Shown: one piece after another, positions 17,413-25,999 of the stretch
Numbering within the stretch: position 1 is the first letter of the stretch
Layout: each line of letters begins with the position of its first letter
Assembly: GCA_017936885.1 (NCBI GenBank)
Contig: JAGBEO010000007.1
Span: 1 to 64,000, forward strand
Direction: 5' to 3'
DNA length: 64,000 nt
Origin: Lachnospiraceae bacterium
GTDB lineage: Bacteria > Bacillota > Clostridia > Lachnospirales > Lachnospiraceae
The notes under the pieces: generated by a model
The model's database searches: none
What the model was told of the DNA's origin: nothing
What the model saw: only the letters and a program-made list of their open reading frames with translations
Translations under genes and position numbers: made by a program

Positions 17413-17763
17413 ATGAGTGACGCAGGTTTAATGATTTATTGTGTTGTAGTACTGGCTATTGCTATTTTAATGATTGTCTCCATGTGGAAGATCTTTGTAA
17501 AAGCCGGCAAACCGGGTTGGGGAGCAATTATCCCGTTTTACAATTATTACTGTCTGTTTGACATGGCTTTCGGTAATGGCTGGTTATTTTTGCTGATGCT
17601 CGTACCTTGTGTAAACTTCGTTATGATGATTATTATGTATGTAAAATTAGCGAAAGCATTCGGTCAGAGTACAGGCTTTGCAATCGGTTTGATTTTTCTG
17701 TCGGTTATATTCCTGCCGATCCTTGCATTCGGTGACGCACAGTACATAGGAGTAGCTAACTAA
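17413..17763 (+). CDS. DUF5684-like small membrane protein
   Basis: A 116-residue protein with three or four membrane segments. The loop FVKAGKPGWGAIIPFYNYYCL and the tail YVKLAKAFGQSTGFAIGLIFL are typical of the DUF5684 group often seen near signal peptidases in Firmicutes. The ATG at 17413 is supported by GGAGGAG at 17401. An upstream in-frame ATG belongs to a terminator hairpin. The gene is monocistronic between two terminators. Confidence 0.7.
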   Translation: MSDAGLMIYCVVVLAIAILMIVSMWKIFVKAGKPGWGAIIPFYNYYCLFDMAFGNGWLFLLMLVPCVNFVMMIIMYVKLAKAFGQSTGFAIGLIFLSVIFLPILAFGDAQYIGVAN

Positions 17764-17793
17764 GGAACAGTGAGATTCGGTTAGATACATGAA

Positions 17794-17837
17794 ATGCGGC
17801 GATTGTATTTTTTTCTAAACAATCGTTGCATTTTTTT
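17794..17837 (+). terminator. terminator after the DUF5684-like gene
   Basis: ATGCGGCGATTGT (17794-17806) pairs with ACAATCGTTGCAT (17819-17831), followed by seven T. Confidence 0.75.
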
Positions 17838-17889
17838 ATCGGCTGTGATATAAAATAAACATATATAAATGCGTTGAAAGAGACTCACT

Positions 17890-18204
17890 TTATGGAAAGC
17901 GACAGGAATACGGCGTCACCGACTGAGAGCGCTGTTTGCGGGAAGTAAGGATTGGGAACACTCCGGAGCAGATTATCTGAACCATTTAAGATTCGTTAAG
18001 ACAGCAGCGCTGTGGGAGAAGAGACGGTCGCATAGGTTGGAATCGGAAGATGCTAGGGTAATACGTTGCACGCGTTAAGTGTTAGAGTGGGCAGGGCGAT
18101 AAAACATCTTGTTGGAGATGGCGGCTTGTCAATGCGGGTGGTACCGCGGATATGAAATGATTATCCGTCCCGGAATACAGAAAATGTATTCTGGGACTTT
18201 TTTT
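17890..18204 (+). promoter_or_regulatory. aspartate T-box riboswitch controlling aspS-gatCAB
   Basis: The leader carries the T-box core GGGTGGTACCGCG (18136-18148). An intrinsic terminator follows: GTCCCGGAATAC (18167-18178) with GTATTCTGGGAC (18186-18197) and seven T. Stem I closes with GCGCTG/CAGCGC (about 17929 with 18004). Its specifier loop shows AGTAA on the 5' side and GAC (18000-18002) followed by A on the 3' side, so the specifier reads Asp. Uncharged tRNA-Asp should stabilise the antiterminator and turn on aspS and the genes behind it. Confidence 0.92.
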
Positions 18205-18246
18205 GCGCGAAAAGTCCCGGAAGGAAACAAAAAGGAGACCGAAATT

Positions 18247-19998
18247 ATGACAGTAAAAAACATTTACAGAGACGTAACATTACAGCAGATCAGTGAGCAG
18301 GACATCGGAACAGAGCTTCGGGTTGCGGGATGGATTGAAAATATCCGTGACCATGGTGGTGTATCTTTCGTGGACTTGCGGGATATGTACGGCGTATTGC
18401 AGGTTGTTATGCGTGACACTTCCCTTCTGGAAGGATTGACAAGAGAAATGAGTGTTTCGATTGAAGGACTGATTGAGAAGAGAGATGAAGAAACCTATAA
18501 CCCCAGAATCCCCACCGGAACCATTGAGTTAGAGGCTCACAAGGTAGAGGTGCTCGGTAAAGTATATAAACAGCTTCCTTTTGAAATTATGACTTCCAAG
18601 GAGACAAGAGAGGATGTCCGGTTGAAATACCGTTATCTGGATTTGAGAAACCAGAAGGTAAAGGACAACATTATTTTCCGTTCCCAGGTAATCAGCTTCC
18701 TGCGGGAAAAAATGACGCAGATGGGATTTTTGGAGATACAGACACCGATCCTGTGTGCTTCTTCCCCGGAAGGCGCCAGAGATTATATCGTACCTTCCAG
18801 AAAATTCAAAGGAAAATTTTACGCGCTGCCGCAGGCACCGCAGCAGTATAAACAGCTCTTGATGGTATCGGGATTTGATAAATATTTCCAGATTGCGCCT
18901 TGCTTCCGTGATGAGGATGCCAGAGCAGACCGTTCTCCCGGCGAATTTTATCAGTTGGATTTCGAGATGAGCTTTGCCACACAGGAAGATGTATTCCGTG
19001 TCGGTGAGGAAGTGTTATCTGCTGCGTTTGAAAAATTTGCGCCGGAAGGATACGAAGTGACGAAGGCGCCTTACCCGATTATCAGCTACAAACAGGCGAT
19101 GTTGGAGTTTGGTACGGATAAACCGGATTTGAGAAACCCGCTGCGTATCATGGATTTGACAGACTTTTTCCAGAAATGCGAATTCAAACCCTTCCATAAG
19201 AGGACAGTTCGTGCGATTAAGGTACATGCGGATATGTCCAAAGGTTTCCATGAGAAACTGTTAAAATTCGCTACGGATATGGGAATGGGCGGTCTCGGTT
19301 ATCTGGAAGTGGAAGAAGATATGTCTTATAAGGGACCGATCGATAAATTCATTCCGGCGGAGCTGAAAAAAGAGCTTGCCGATCTGGCTTCTCTGGCTGT
19401 AGGAGATACGATTTTCTTCATCGCCGATAAAGAGGAGCGGGCAGCCTACTATGCCGGAGAAATTCGCAAGGAACTTGGTGAGAAACTGGATTTGATTGAG
19501 AAAAATGCATACCGTTTCTGCTATGTCAATGATTTCCCGATGTTTGAGTTAGACCCGGATACGAAGCAGATCGGATTTACCCATAATCCATTCTCCATGC
19601 CGCAGGGCGGTTTGGAAGCTTTGCAGACTAAAGACCCGTTAGAGGTTCTGGCTTATCAGTATGATATTGTCTGCAACGGTGTGGAACTCTCATCCGGTGC
19701 CGTCCGTAACCATGATATGGAGATTATGGAGAAAGCATTCGAGATCGCGGGGTATGACAAAGAAACCCTGAAAAATAAATTCGGCGCACTGTACAACGCA
19801 TTCCAGTTCGGTGCACCGCCGCACGCAGGCATGGCGCCGGGTGTGGACCGTATGATTATGCTGCTTCGGAATGAAGAGAATATCAGAGAGGTTATTGCCT
19901 TCCCGATGAACGGCAATGCACAGGATTTGATGTGCGGTGCTCCCAATGATGTAACCGAACAGCAGCTTCGGGAAGTGCATATTAAGATACGCCAGTAG
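18247..19998 (+). CDS. aspS: aspartyl-tRNA synthetase
   Basis: A 583-residue class II synthetase of the bacterial type. It has an N-terminal OB anticodon domain (~15-105), motif 2 (FRDEDARADRSPGEFYQLDFEMS, ~220-240), the bacterial GAD insertion (~290-410) and motif 3 (GMAPGVDRMIMLL, ~530). The frame stays open upstream through the T-box, but the ATG at 18247 follows AAAAGGAGAC and starts the conserved protein. With gatCAB downstream and no asnS in view, it may be non-discriminating and also charge tRNA-Asn. Confidence 0.95.
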   Translation: MTVKNIYRDVTLQQISEQDIGTELRVAGWIENIRDHGGVSFVDLRDMYGVLQVVMRDTSLLEGLTREMSVSIEGLIEKRDEETYNPRIPTGTIELEAHKVEVLGKVYKQLPFEIMTSKETREDVRLKYRYLDLRNQKVKDNIIFRSQVISFLREKMTQMGFLEIQTPILCASSPEGARDYIVPSRKFKGKFYALPQAPQQYKQLLMVSGFDKYFQIAPCFRDEDARADRSPGEFYQLDFEMSFATQEDVFRVGEEVLSAAFEKFAPEGYEVTKAPYPIISYKQAMLEFGTDKPDLRNPLRIMDLTDFFQKCEFKPFHKRTVRAIKVHADMSKGFHEKLLKFATDMGMGGLGYLEVEEDMSYKGPIDKFIPAELKKELADLASLAVGDTIFFIADKEERAAYYAGEIRKELGEKLDLIEKNAYRFCYVNDFPMFELDPDTKQIGFTHNPFSMPQGGLEALQTKDPLEVLAYQYDIVCNGVELSSGAVRNHDMEIMEKAFEIAGYDKETLKNKFGALYNAFQFGAPPHAGMAPGVDRMIMLLRNEENIREVIAFPMNGNAQDLMCGAPNDVTEQQLREVHIKIRQ

Positions 19999-20005
19999 AA
20001 ATGGA

Positions 20006-20033
20006 TGATGAGTTTCGCAATAACCTAATGATA
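20006..20033. repeat. dispersed leader sequence, partial copy 3
   Basis: In the 50-bp aspS-gatC gap, TGATGAGTTTCGCAA then CTAATGATA matches the right end of copy 1 (787-813) at nearly every base. It ends about 17 nt before the gatC start. The left half (CAATTCGCACAAT...) is missing here. Confidence 0.45.
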
Positions 20034-20049
20034 CAAGCAGGAGGTAACA

Positions 20050-20343
20050 ATGGCAAATATTATCAGTGATGAAACAATTGAATATGTCGGAATCTTGGCG
20101 AAGCTGGAGCTTTCCGATGCAGAGAAAGAACAGGCGAAAAAGGATATGGGCAGAATGCTTGATTATATCGATAAGCTTGGCGAACTGGATACAGATGGCG
20201 TAGAGCCGATGTCTCACGTATTTCCGGTACAGAACGTTTTCCGAGAAGATATGGTGACAAACTCTGACACAAGGGAACAGTTATTGTCAAATGCACCGGA
20301 ACAAAAAGACGGCATGTTCGTGGTTCCGAAGACATTCGACTAG
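20050..20343 (+). CDS. gatC: Asp/Glu-tRNA(Asn/Gln) amidotransferase subunit C
   Basis: A 97-residue GatC, the belt subunit that holds GatA and GatB together. It has [20 protein letters not shown] at the N terminus and the conserved [18 protein letters not shown] segment. The start follows GCAGGAGG. It lies between aspS and gatA, 23 bp before the latter. Confidence 0.92.
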   Translation: MANIISDETIEYVGILAKLELSDAEKEQAKKDMGRMLDYIDKLGELDTDGVEPMSHVFPVQNVFREDMVTNSDTREQLLSNAPEQKDGMFVVPKTFD

Positions 20344-20366
20344 TGTGAGAAGAATGGAGGGAAGCT

Positions 20367-21833
20367 ATGAGCGATATTCTGGATATGACCGCCGTAGAGC
20401 TTGCGGCAGCCATCAGGGCGGGAAAGACCACGGCTGTGGAAGCCACAGAAGCAGTGCTTGCCCGTATTGAAGAGAAAGATAAAGAATTAAATTGCTATGT
20501 GACAGTGTGCAGAGAAAAGGCGCTGGCACAGGCAGAAGCTGTACAGGCAAAGATCGAGGCTGGTGAACTGACAGGGGCTTTAGCGGGTGTGCCGGTAGCG
20601 ATCAAGGACAATATGTGTACGGAAGGATTGCTGACTACCTGCTCTTCTAAGATTTTGGGAAACTTCGTGCCGACTTTTTCGGCGGAAGCAGTATTGAATC
20701 TGGAGAAGGCAGGGGCCGTTATCATAGGAAAAACGAATATGGATGAGTTTGCCATGGGCTCTACGACAGAGACCTCTGCGTTTGGCGAGACGAAGAATCC
20801 CTGGAATACAGAGCATGTGCCGGGTGGCTCCTCAGGCGGTTCCGCTGCTGCCGTAGCAGCCGAAGAATGCTTCTATGCACTGGGTTCTGACACGGGCGGT
20901 TCTATCAGACAGCCTGCATCCTTCTGCGGTGTGGTTGGTATGAAACCGACTTATGGAACGGTTTCCCGCTACGGTCTGATTGCTTACGGTTCTTCTCTGG
21001 ATCAGATCGGACCGCTTGCGAAGGACGTAACGGATTGTGCAACCATTTTAGAGGTGATTGCATCCCATGACGAAAAAGATTCTACTTCCGTTGCCAGAGA
21101 AGATACGGATTTCACGAAGGCCTTGGTGGATGATGTAAAAGGCATGAAAATAGGCATTCCGAAGGATTATTTCGGAGAAGGACTGGATGAAGAAGTAAAA
21201 AATGCGGTCTTACAGGCAGCTAAAATGTTGGAAGAAAAAGGTGCCATGGTGGAAGAGTTTGACTTAAGTCTGGTAGACTATGCAATTCCCACTTATTATA
21301 CGATTGCGGCAGCCGAAGCAAGCTCCAATCTGGAACGGTTTGACGGTATTAAATACGGTTATCGGACACCGGACTACGAAGGACTTCACAATATGTACAA
21401 GAAATCCCGTTCCGAGGGCTTTGGCGAGGAAGTGAAGCGCCGTATTATGCTGGGCTCCTTTGTATTAAGTTCAGGTTATTATGATGCTTATTATTTGAAA
21501 GCACTGAAAGTAAAAGCGTTAATTAAGAAAGCCTTTGATGATGCTTTTGCCAAATATGACATGATTTTAGGACCGGCAGCGCCCACTACCGCACCGAAAC
21601 TGGGGGAGAGCCTTACCGATCCCATTCAGATGTATCTGGGAGACATTTATACGATTGCTGTCAATCTGGCAGGACTGCCGGGTATCAGTCTTCCCTGCGG
21701 CAGGGACTCTAAAGGGCTGCCCATCGGTTTGCAGTTGATCGGAGATTGTTTCCAGGAGAAAAAGCTGATTCAGGCGGCTTATACTTATGAGAAAGGGCGG
21801 GGAGTATTCCCATCGGCAGTAAAGAAAGCGTAG
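20367..21833 (+). CDS. gatA: Asp/Glu-tRNA(Asn/Gln) amidotransferase subunit A
   Basis: A 488-residue amidase-signature protein that frees ammonia from glutamine for transamidation. The Ser-cisSer-Lys triad is intact: Lys in GVPVAIKDNM (~80), Ser in GGSSGGSAAAVA (~155) and Ser in GSDTGGSIRQPA (~179). The length is normal and AATGGAGG precedes the start. It is cotranscribed with gatC. Confidence 0.95.
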   Translation: MSDILDMTAVELAAAIRAGKTTAVEATEAVLARIEEKDKELNCYVTVCREKALAQAEAVQAKIEAGELTGALAGVPVAIKDNMCTEGLLTTCSSKILGNFVPTFSAEAVLNLEKAGAVIIGKTNMDEFAMGSTTETSAFGETKNPWNTEHVPGGSSGGSAAAVAAEECFYALGSDTGGSIRQPASFCGVVGMKPTYGTVSRYGLIAYGSSLDQIGPLAKDVTDCATILEVIASHDEKDSTSVAREDTDFTKALVDDVKGMKIGIPKDYFGEGLDEEVKNAVLQAAKMLEEKGAMVEEFDLSLVDYAIPTYYTIAAAEASSNLERFDGIKYGYRTPDYEGLHNMYKKSRSEGFGEEVKRRIMLGSFVLSSGYYDAYYLKALKVKALIKKAFDDAFAKYDMILGPAAPTTAPKLGESLTDPIQMYLGDIYTIAVNLAGLPGISLPCGRDSKGLPIGLQLIGDCFQEKKLIQAAYTYEKGRGVFPSAVKKA

Positions 21834-21880
21834 GTTTACAATGCATTGAAATGCTGATTTTTCAATCGTAAATTTGTGTA

Positions 21881-21960
21881 GAAGCGTTGCAATTTCCTGA
21901 TTGCAGAACCGGATCGGACTGGATCTGATACGCGGTTCGCATTTTAGGCGTAAACGCTTC
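21881..21960 (+). promoter_or_regulatory. folded spacer between gatA and gatB
   Basis: GAAGCGTT (21881-21888) pairs with AACGCTTC (21953-21960), which ends directly before the gatB ribosome site AAATGAGGA. Inside, TGCAAT/ATTGCA forms one hairpin. An overlapping alternative pairs TGCAGAACCG (21902-21911) with CGGTTCGCA (21933-21941), one bulged A, followed by TTTT, a weak terminator form. The layout resembles the hisC leader. Confidence 0.4.
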
Positions 21961-21976
21961 GGAAATGAGGAATAAT

Positions 21977-23410
21977 ATGGCAAAACAATATGAAACTGTC
22001 ATCGGTCTGGAAGTTCATGTAGAGCTTGCCACCAAAACGAAGATATTCTGCGGCTGTTCCACGGCATTCGGCGGAGCACCCAACACCCATACATGCCCGG
22101 TCTGTACCGGTATGCCCGGTTCTTTGCCTGTGTTAAATAAACAGGTATTGGAATATGCGATTGCGGTAGGGCTTGCTACCGATTGTGAGATCACAAGATA
22201 TGGTAAATTTGACAGAAAGAATTACTTTTACCCCGATAATCCGCAGAACTATCAGATTTCCCAGCTCTATCTTCCTATCTGCCGAAACGGCGGCGTGGAG
22301 ATCGAAACGGAAGAAGGAGGAAAGAAAATAGTCGGCATCCATGAAATCCACATGGAGGAGGATGCAGGAAAGCTTGTTCATGATGAATGGGAAGACTGTT
22401 CTTTAGTAGACTACAACCGTTCCGGGGTACCGCTGATTGAAATTGTGTCGGAACCGGATATGCGCAGTGCGGAAGAAGTGATTGCCTATCTGGAAAAGCT
22501 GCGCCTGATTATCCAGTACCTCGGCGCATCTGACTGTAAACTGCAGGAAGGCTCCATGAGAGCGGATGTCAACTTGTCTGTCCGTGAAGTGGGGGCAGAG
22601 GAATTCGGCACCAGAACCGAGATGAAGAACTTAAACTCTTTTAAGGCGATCGCAAGAGCGATTGAAGGAGAAAGAGAACGCCAGATCGATCTGATAGAAG
22701 AAGGGAAAGCGGTTGTACAGGAGACAAGACGATGGGACGATACCAAGGGCGAATCCTATGCCATGAGAAGTAAGGAAGATGCGCAGGACTACCGTTATTT
22801 CCCGGATCCTGACCTGGTACCGATCATAGTGAGCGATGAAATGTTAGACGAGATCCGGGCAAAACAGCCGGAGTTCCGCACCGAAAAAATGGCTCGTTAT
22901 AAAGAGGAATATGATATTCCCGATTACGATATCGATATCATCACCGGAGCAAAGCATATGGCAGACCTTTTCGAAGCTACCGTTGCCATCTGCAACCAGC
23001 CCAAGAAAGTGTCCAACTGGCTGATGGGAGAAACCATGCGTCTGATGAAAGAAAAAGAAGTGGATGTGGAAGACCTGCGCTTCTCACCGGAGAATCTTGC
23101 GAAGCTGATCACGCTTGTGGACAGTAAAGCCATCAACAGTTCTGTTGCCAAAGAAGTCTTTGAGGTGATGTTTGAGGAAGACATTGACCCGGAGAAATAC
23201 GTGGAGGAGAAGGGCTTGAAGACCGTCAATGATGAGGGTGCTCTGCGCAAGACGATTGAGGAAGTGATCGCAGGCAATCCCCAATCCGTAGACGATTACC
23301 ACAACGGCAAGGAAAAAGCCATCGGCTTTTTGGTCGGACAGACGATGAAAGCGATGAAAGGCAAGGCTGATCCGGGGATGGTGAATCAGATTCTGAAGGA
23401 GTTATTGTAA
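21977..23410 (+). CDS. gatB: Asp/Glu-tRNA(Asn/Gln) amidotransferase subunit B
   Basis: A 477-residue GatB, the subunit that binds and phosphorylates the misacylated tRNA. It has YETVIGLEVHVEL at the N terminus, the zinc site FCGCSTAFG...CPVCTGMPG (~20-45), KNYFYPDNPQNYQ, and a C-terminal YqeY-type helical tail (~400-477). The ATG at 21977 follows AAATGAGGA. It completes the aspS-gatCAB group under the aspartate T-box. Confidence 0.95.
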   Translation: MAKQYETVIGLEVHVELATKTKIFCGCSTAFGGAPNTHTCPVCTGMPGSLPVLNKQVLEYAIAVGLATDCEITRYGKFDRKNYFYPDNPQNYQISQLYLPICRNGGVEIETEEGGKKIVGIHEIHMEEDAGKLVHDEWEDCSLVDYNRSGVPLIEIVSEPDMRSAEEVIAYLEKLRLIIQYLGASDCKLQEGSMRADVNLSVREVGAEEFGTRTEMKNLNSFKAIARAIEGERERQIDLIEEGKAVVQETRRWDDTKGESYAMRSKEDAQDYRYFPDPDLVPIIVSDEMLDEIRAKQPEFRTEKMARYKEEYDIPDYDIDIITGAKHMADLFEATVAICNQPKKVSNWLMGETMRLMKEKEVDVEDLRFSPENLAKLITLVDSKAINSSVAKEVFEVMFEEDIDPEKYVEEKGLKTVNDEGALRKTIEEVIAGNPQSVDDYHNGKEKAIGFLVGQTMKAMKGKADPGMVNQILKELL

Positions 23411-23451
23411 AAGAATTATTATATGGAAGAATTATCATTATAATAGAAATT

Positions 23452-23493
23452 CTCAGGCTTTGTATCAGTACATACATTGCCTGAGTTTTTTTT
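23452..23493 (+). terminator. terminator after gatB
   Basis: CTCAGGC (23452-23458) pairs with GCCTGAG (23479-23485), followed by eight T. Confidence 0.8.
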
Positions 23494-23545
23494 GATGGCT
23501 TTTGGTAAATATAGAAAACGTAATTCTCCGGGATAGTGTTATGTG

Positions 23546-24901
23546 CTATAGAAGTCGTCCGGCATCAGGATAAGAACCGTCAAAGACCACAGGCAGTGTA
23601 AATAGAAACAATGCGCCGCCGCCCGGAGCTTCCGACACGGTCAGTGTACCCCTATGGGCTGCAGCAATTTCTTTGGCCACAGCAAGTCCAAGTCCGTGAT
23701 GTCCTTTTTCTGCGGTCCAAGCCTGTGTGTTGTTGTCAGTGTTGTTCCGGTTTAAGCGGCTGTTTCTCTCGCCCCGATAGAAACGGTCGAAAATTTTATC
23801 TCTTTCTTCTTCCGGAATGCCGGGGCCATTGTCTTGTACCCCGATAGCAATCTCTTTTTCGTAAGTGCCGTCTGCAATATAAAGAAGAATGCCGCTTCCG
23901 GCAGGAGTATAGGAAATGGCATTGTGCAGCAAAATATGACACACCTGTCGTATCCTGAACACATCACAGTCGCAAAGCGGAATCTCTGATTCAGGGAGTC
24001 TGATAGAAAGACGGTGGCTGGTTTGGGCAGCGAGAGGCTGAAAGCTTTCATAAGTCTCTAATAATAGAGTCTGCAAATCTGTTTTTTCAATCTGTAAATG
24101 CAGTCCGTGACTGTCTGCTCTGGATAAAGTCAGAAGCTGTTCCAGCATGGCAGACATTTGCGTTCCTTCCCGTTCAATGACCTGAAAAAAGGATTTCTGT
24201 TCCGTGCGCGGTGCCTTTTCGCAGGCAGAGGCACTGGATAAAATCACGGCAAGCGGAGTGCGCAGTTCATGAGAAACAACAGAAATGAAACGATTCTGGC
24301 TTTCCTGTGTGTCCAATAAAGGCTGCAAAAGCTTTCCGGTAAAATACCAGCAGAAGAGTGTCAGTAGGCACTCTGATCCGACAAGCAGAACGAGATAAAG
24401 CAGCAGACTGCTTCGCAGATGTTCATAGAGCGGGTCTAAGGACTGCAGAAAGTAAATTTGCAGAATACTGCTGTTTTTCACCATTTGTTTATGATAAAAA
24501 AGAACCTCCGGCAGCAGACCGTGACAGCCCACCGAAATATCTGCCGGGGAGGAAAGCGCATGCAGAGTACGCCCGTTTGATAAAGCGGGCAGATAATAGG
24601 AATAGACCTGTCTGATATAATTTTGATGGTCGTGATTATGAAAAAGCTCCACATCATTGTCCCACAGATAGATACGGAAACCGGCAGCTTCCTCTCTGTC
24701 AGAGAGCCATTGAGAGGTAAGAATATTCTGTTCTCTGATGGCTTCCACCACGGTAAAAGACTGGCTGGTGAAGGAGGACTGCTGTAAGGAAAACTGTTGT
24801 CTGGCAGACAGAAAAAAGCTGACACAAAGAAGTGCAGCTAACAGAATGGAAGTAACAAGGGTAAATAAAAGAGTCAGCCGAAGCCGTACTTTTCGGTACA
24901 T
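23546..24901 (-). CDS. sensor histidine kinase (HisKA type)
   Basis: A 451-residue membrane kinase with two membrane segments (~9-31 and ~165-188) around an extracytoplasmic domain of ~130 residues, and no clear HAMP. It has a HisKA dimerisation domain with the phospho-acceptor in SVVSHELRTPL (His ~211), then the HATPase domain with LLHNAISYTP (N box), DNGPGIPEEE, RFYRGE and GLGLAVAKEIAAAHRG. It is transcribed after its regulator (25638 to 24952) with a 50-bp gap. The signal is unknown. Confidence 0.9.
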   Translation of the reverse strand: MYRKVRLRLTLLFTLVTSILLAALLCVSFFLSARQQFSLQQSSFTSQSFTVVEAIREQNILTSQWLSDREEAAGFRIYLWDNDVELFHNHDHQNYIRQVYSYYLPALSNGRTLHALSSPADISVGCHGLLPEVLFYHKQMVKNSSILQIYFLQSLDPLYEHLRSSLLLYLVLLVGSECLLTLFCWYFTGKLLQPLLDTQESQNRFISVVSHELRTPLAVILSSASACEKAPRTEQKSFFQVIEREGTQMSAMLEQLLTLSRADSHGLHLQIEKTDLQTLLLETYESFQPLAAQTSHRLSIRLPESEIPLCDCDVFRIRQVCHILLHNAISYTPAGSGILLYIADGTYEKEIAIGVQDNGPGIPEEERDKIFDRFYRGERNSRLNRNNTDNNTQAWTAEKGHHGLGLAVAKEIAAAHRGTLTVSEAPGGGALFLFTLPVVFDGSYPDAGRLL

Positions 24902-24951
24902 GGATAGTACTCCTTTGTATCATAAACTGTATATGCTGAATCCGAAAATCT

Positions 24952-25638
24952 TTAAACGGGCGATGATATCTTATACTCCAAATGATAGCCCAATCCGCGT
25001 CTATTGACAATGCTGACATGGCTGTTCAATGTTTTCAGGCGTTTTCTCAGAAAATAGATGTAATTATCCAGATTGCTGTCCTCCACAGAGGTGTCTATGC
25101 CCCAGACTTTATGTAACAGTACAGGACGGGCAGTTGTTTTATCCCCGGCTTTTAGGAGAAGACGCATCAGTTCGCTTTCTGTCTGGGAAAGGGAACATTG
25201 CTTTTCACCGCAGAAAAGACATTTCTCGGTTATGTCCAGTGAAAGATCGCCGAAGCTGAGCTTTGCTTCCCGGAAAGCATCTTTCCGGCGGAAAAGCGAG
25301 CCGATTCGGGCTGACAGTTCAGAAAAGGCAAAGGGCTTCACAAGATAGTCATCCGCACCGGCATTCAGACCGGTTACCCGGTGGTCCACCTCGCCCAGAG
25401 CGGAAAGAATAATGACCGGAGTCAGATTTCCTTCCGCCCGCATTTTCTTCAGAATACGGATGCCGTCTTCACCCGGCAGCATACAATCCAGCAGAATCAG
25501 ATCATAGATGCCTTGTTTTATATAAAGTTCCGCTTCCCTTCCGTCGTGGCAGCAGTCCACCTGATGTCCTTCCTGCTGTAACTGCCATGACAGGGCATGG
25601 CACAAGTCCTTATCATCTTCCAATAATAATATGGTCAT
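24952..25638 (-). CDS. OmpR-family response regulator
   Basis: A 228-residue regulator with an N-terminal receiver (acidic pair EDD ~7-9, phospho-Asp51 in LILLDCMLPGEDG, Lys ~101 in VKPF) and a C-terminal winged helix (~130-225, TESELMRLLLKAG, VEDSNLDNYIYFLRKRL). It heads a two-gene unit with the kinase. The frame ends in YHLEYKISSPV. Confidence 0.92.
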   Translation of the reverse strand: MTILLLEDDKDLCHALSWQLQQEGHQVDCCHDGREAELYIKQGIYDLILLDCMLPGEDGIRILKKMRAEGNLTPVIILSALGEVDHRVTGLNAGADDYLVKPFAFSELSARIGSLFRRKDAFREAKLSFGDLSLDITEKCLFCGEKQCSLSQTESELMRLLLKAGDKTTARPVLLHKVWGIDTSVEDSNLDNYIYFLRKRLKTLNSHVSIVNRRGLGYHLEYKISSPV

Positions 25639-25999
25639 AGGAATCCCTCATATAAAAGTGTTATGGAAATCCTCCGAGTCATAAAGTATGGTGCGGCTGC
25701 CCTTGGCGGATATCATCGCACAGGAGAATTATCATAAGTACAGTTAAAAAAAGTATACCATATGAAGTCTCGAAAGAAATTCTAAATATTTGGAAATGTT
25801 CCCGATTCTTTATTGTGTGATTCGATTATAAATTCTGCATGAAATTTAATTTATTTTTTTTTAATAATAAAATAAGAATGGCATAATTGAAAAAAATACG
25901 AAAAAAGGTATGTTATTAATATAAAAATAAAACCGATTCAACTGTACCGCCGTTTCATGCGCTGCAGAAAAGGAATAAATAAACAAAGGAGAGGATAGG
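25639..25999. other. intergenic region between the two-component system and ftsH
   Basis: This 361-bp AT-rich gap separates divergent units. No ORF with a ribosome site was found. A possible minus-strand -10 (TATACT as read on that strand) lies near 25755. The ftsH promoter candidate is listed separately. Confidence 0.5.
25887..25914 (+). promoter_or_regulatory. candidate SigA promoter of ftsH
   Basis: TTGAAA (25887-25892), a 16-base spacer, then TATGTT (25909-25914). It lies about 85 bp before the ftsH start in an A/T-rich stretch. Confidence 0.4.

Noticed and set aside
18109..18246. Extended aspS start at 18109
   Set aside because: The extension translates the T-box antiterminator and terminator; aspS begins at 18247 after AAAAGGAGAC.
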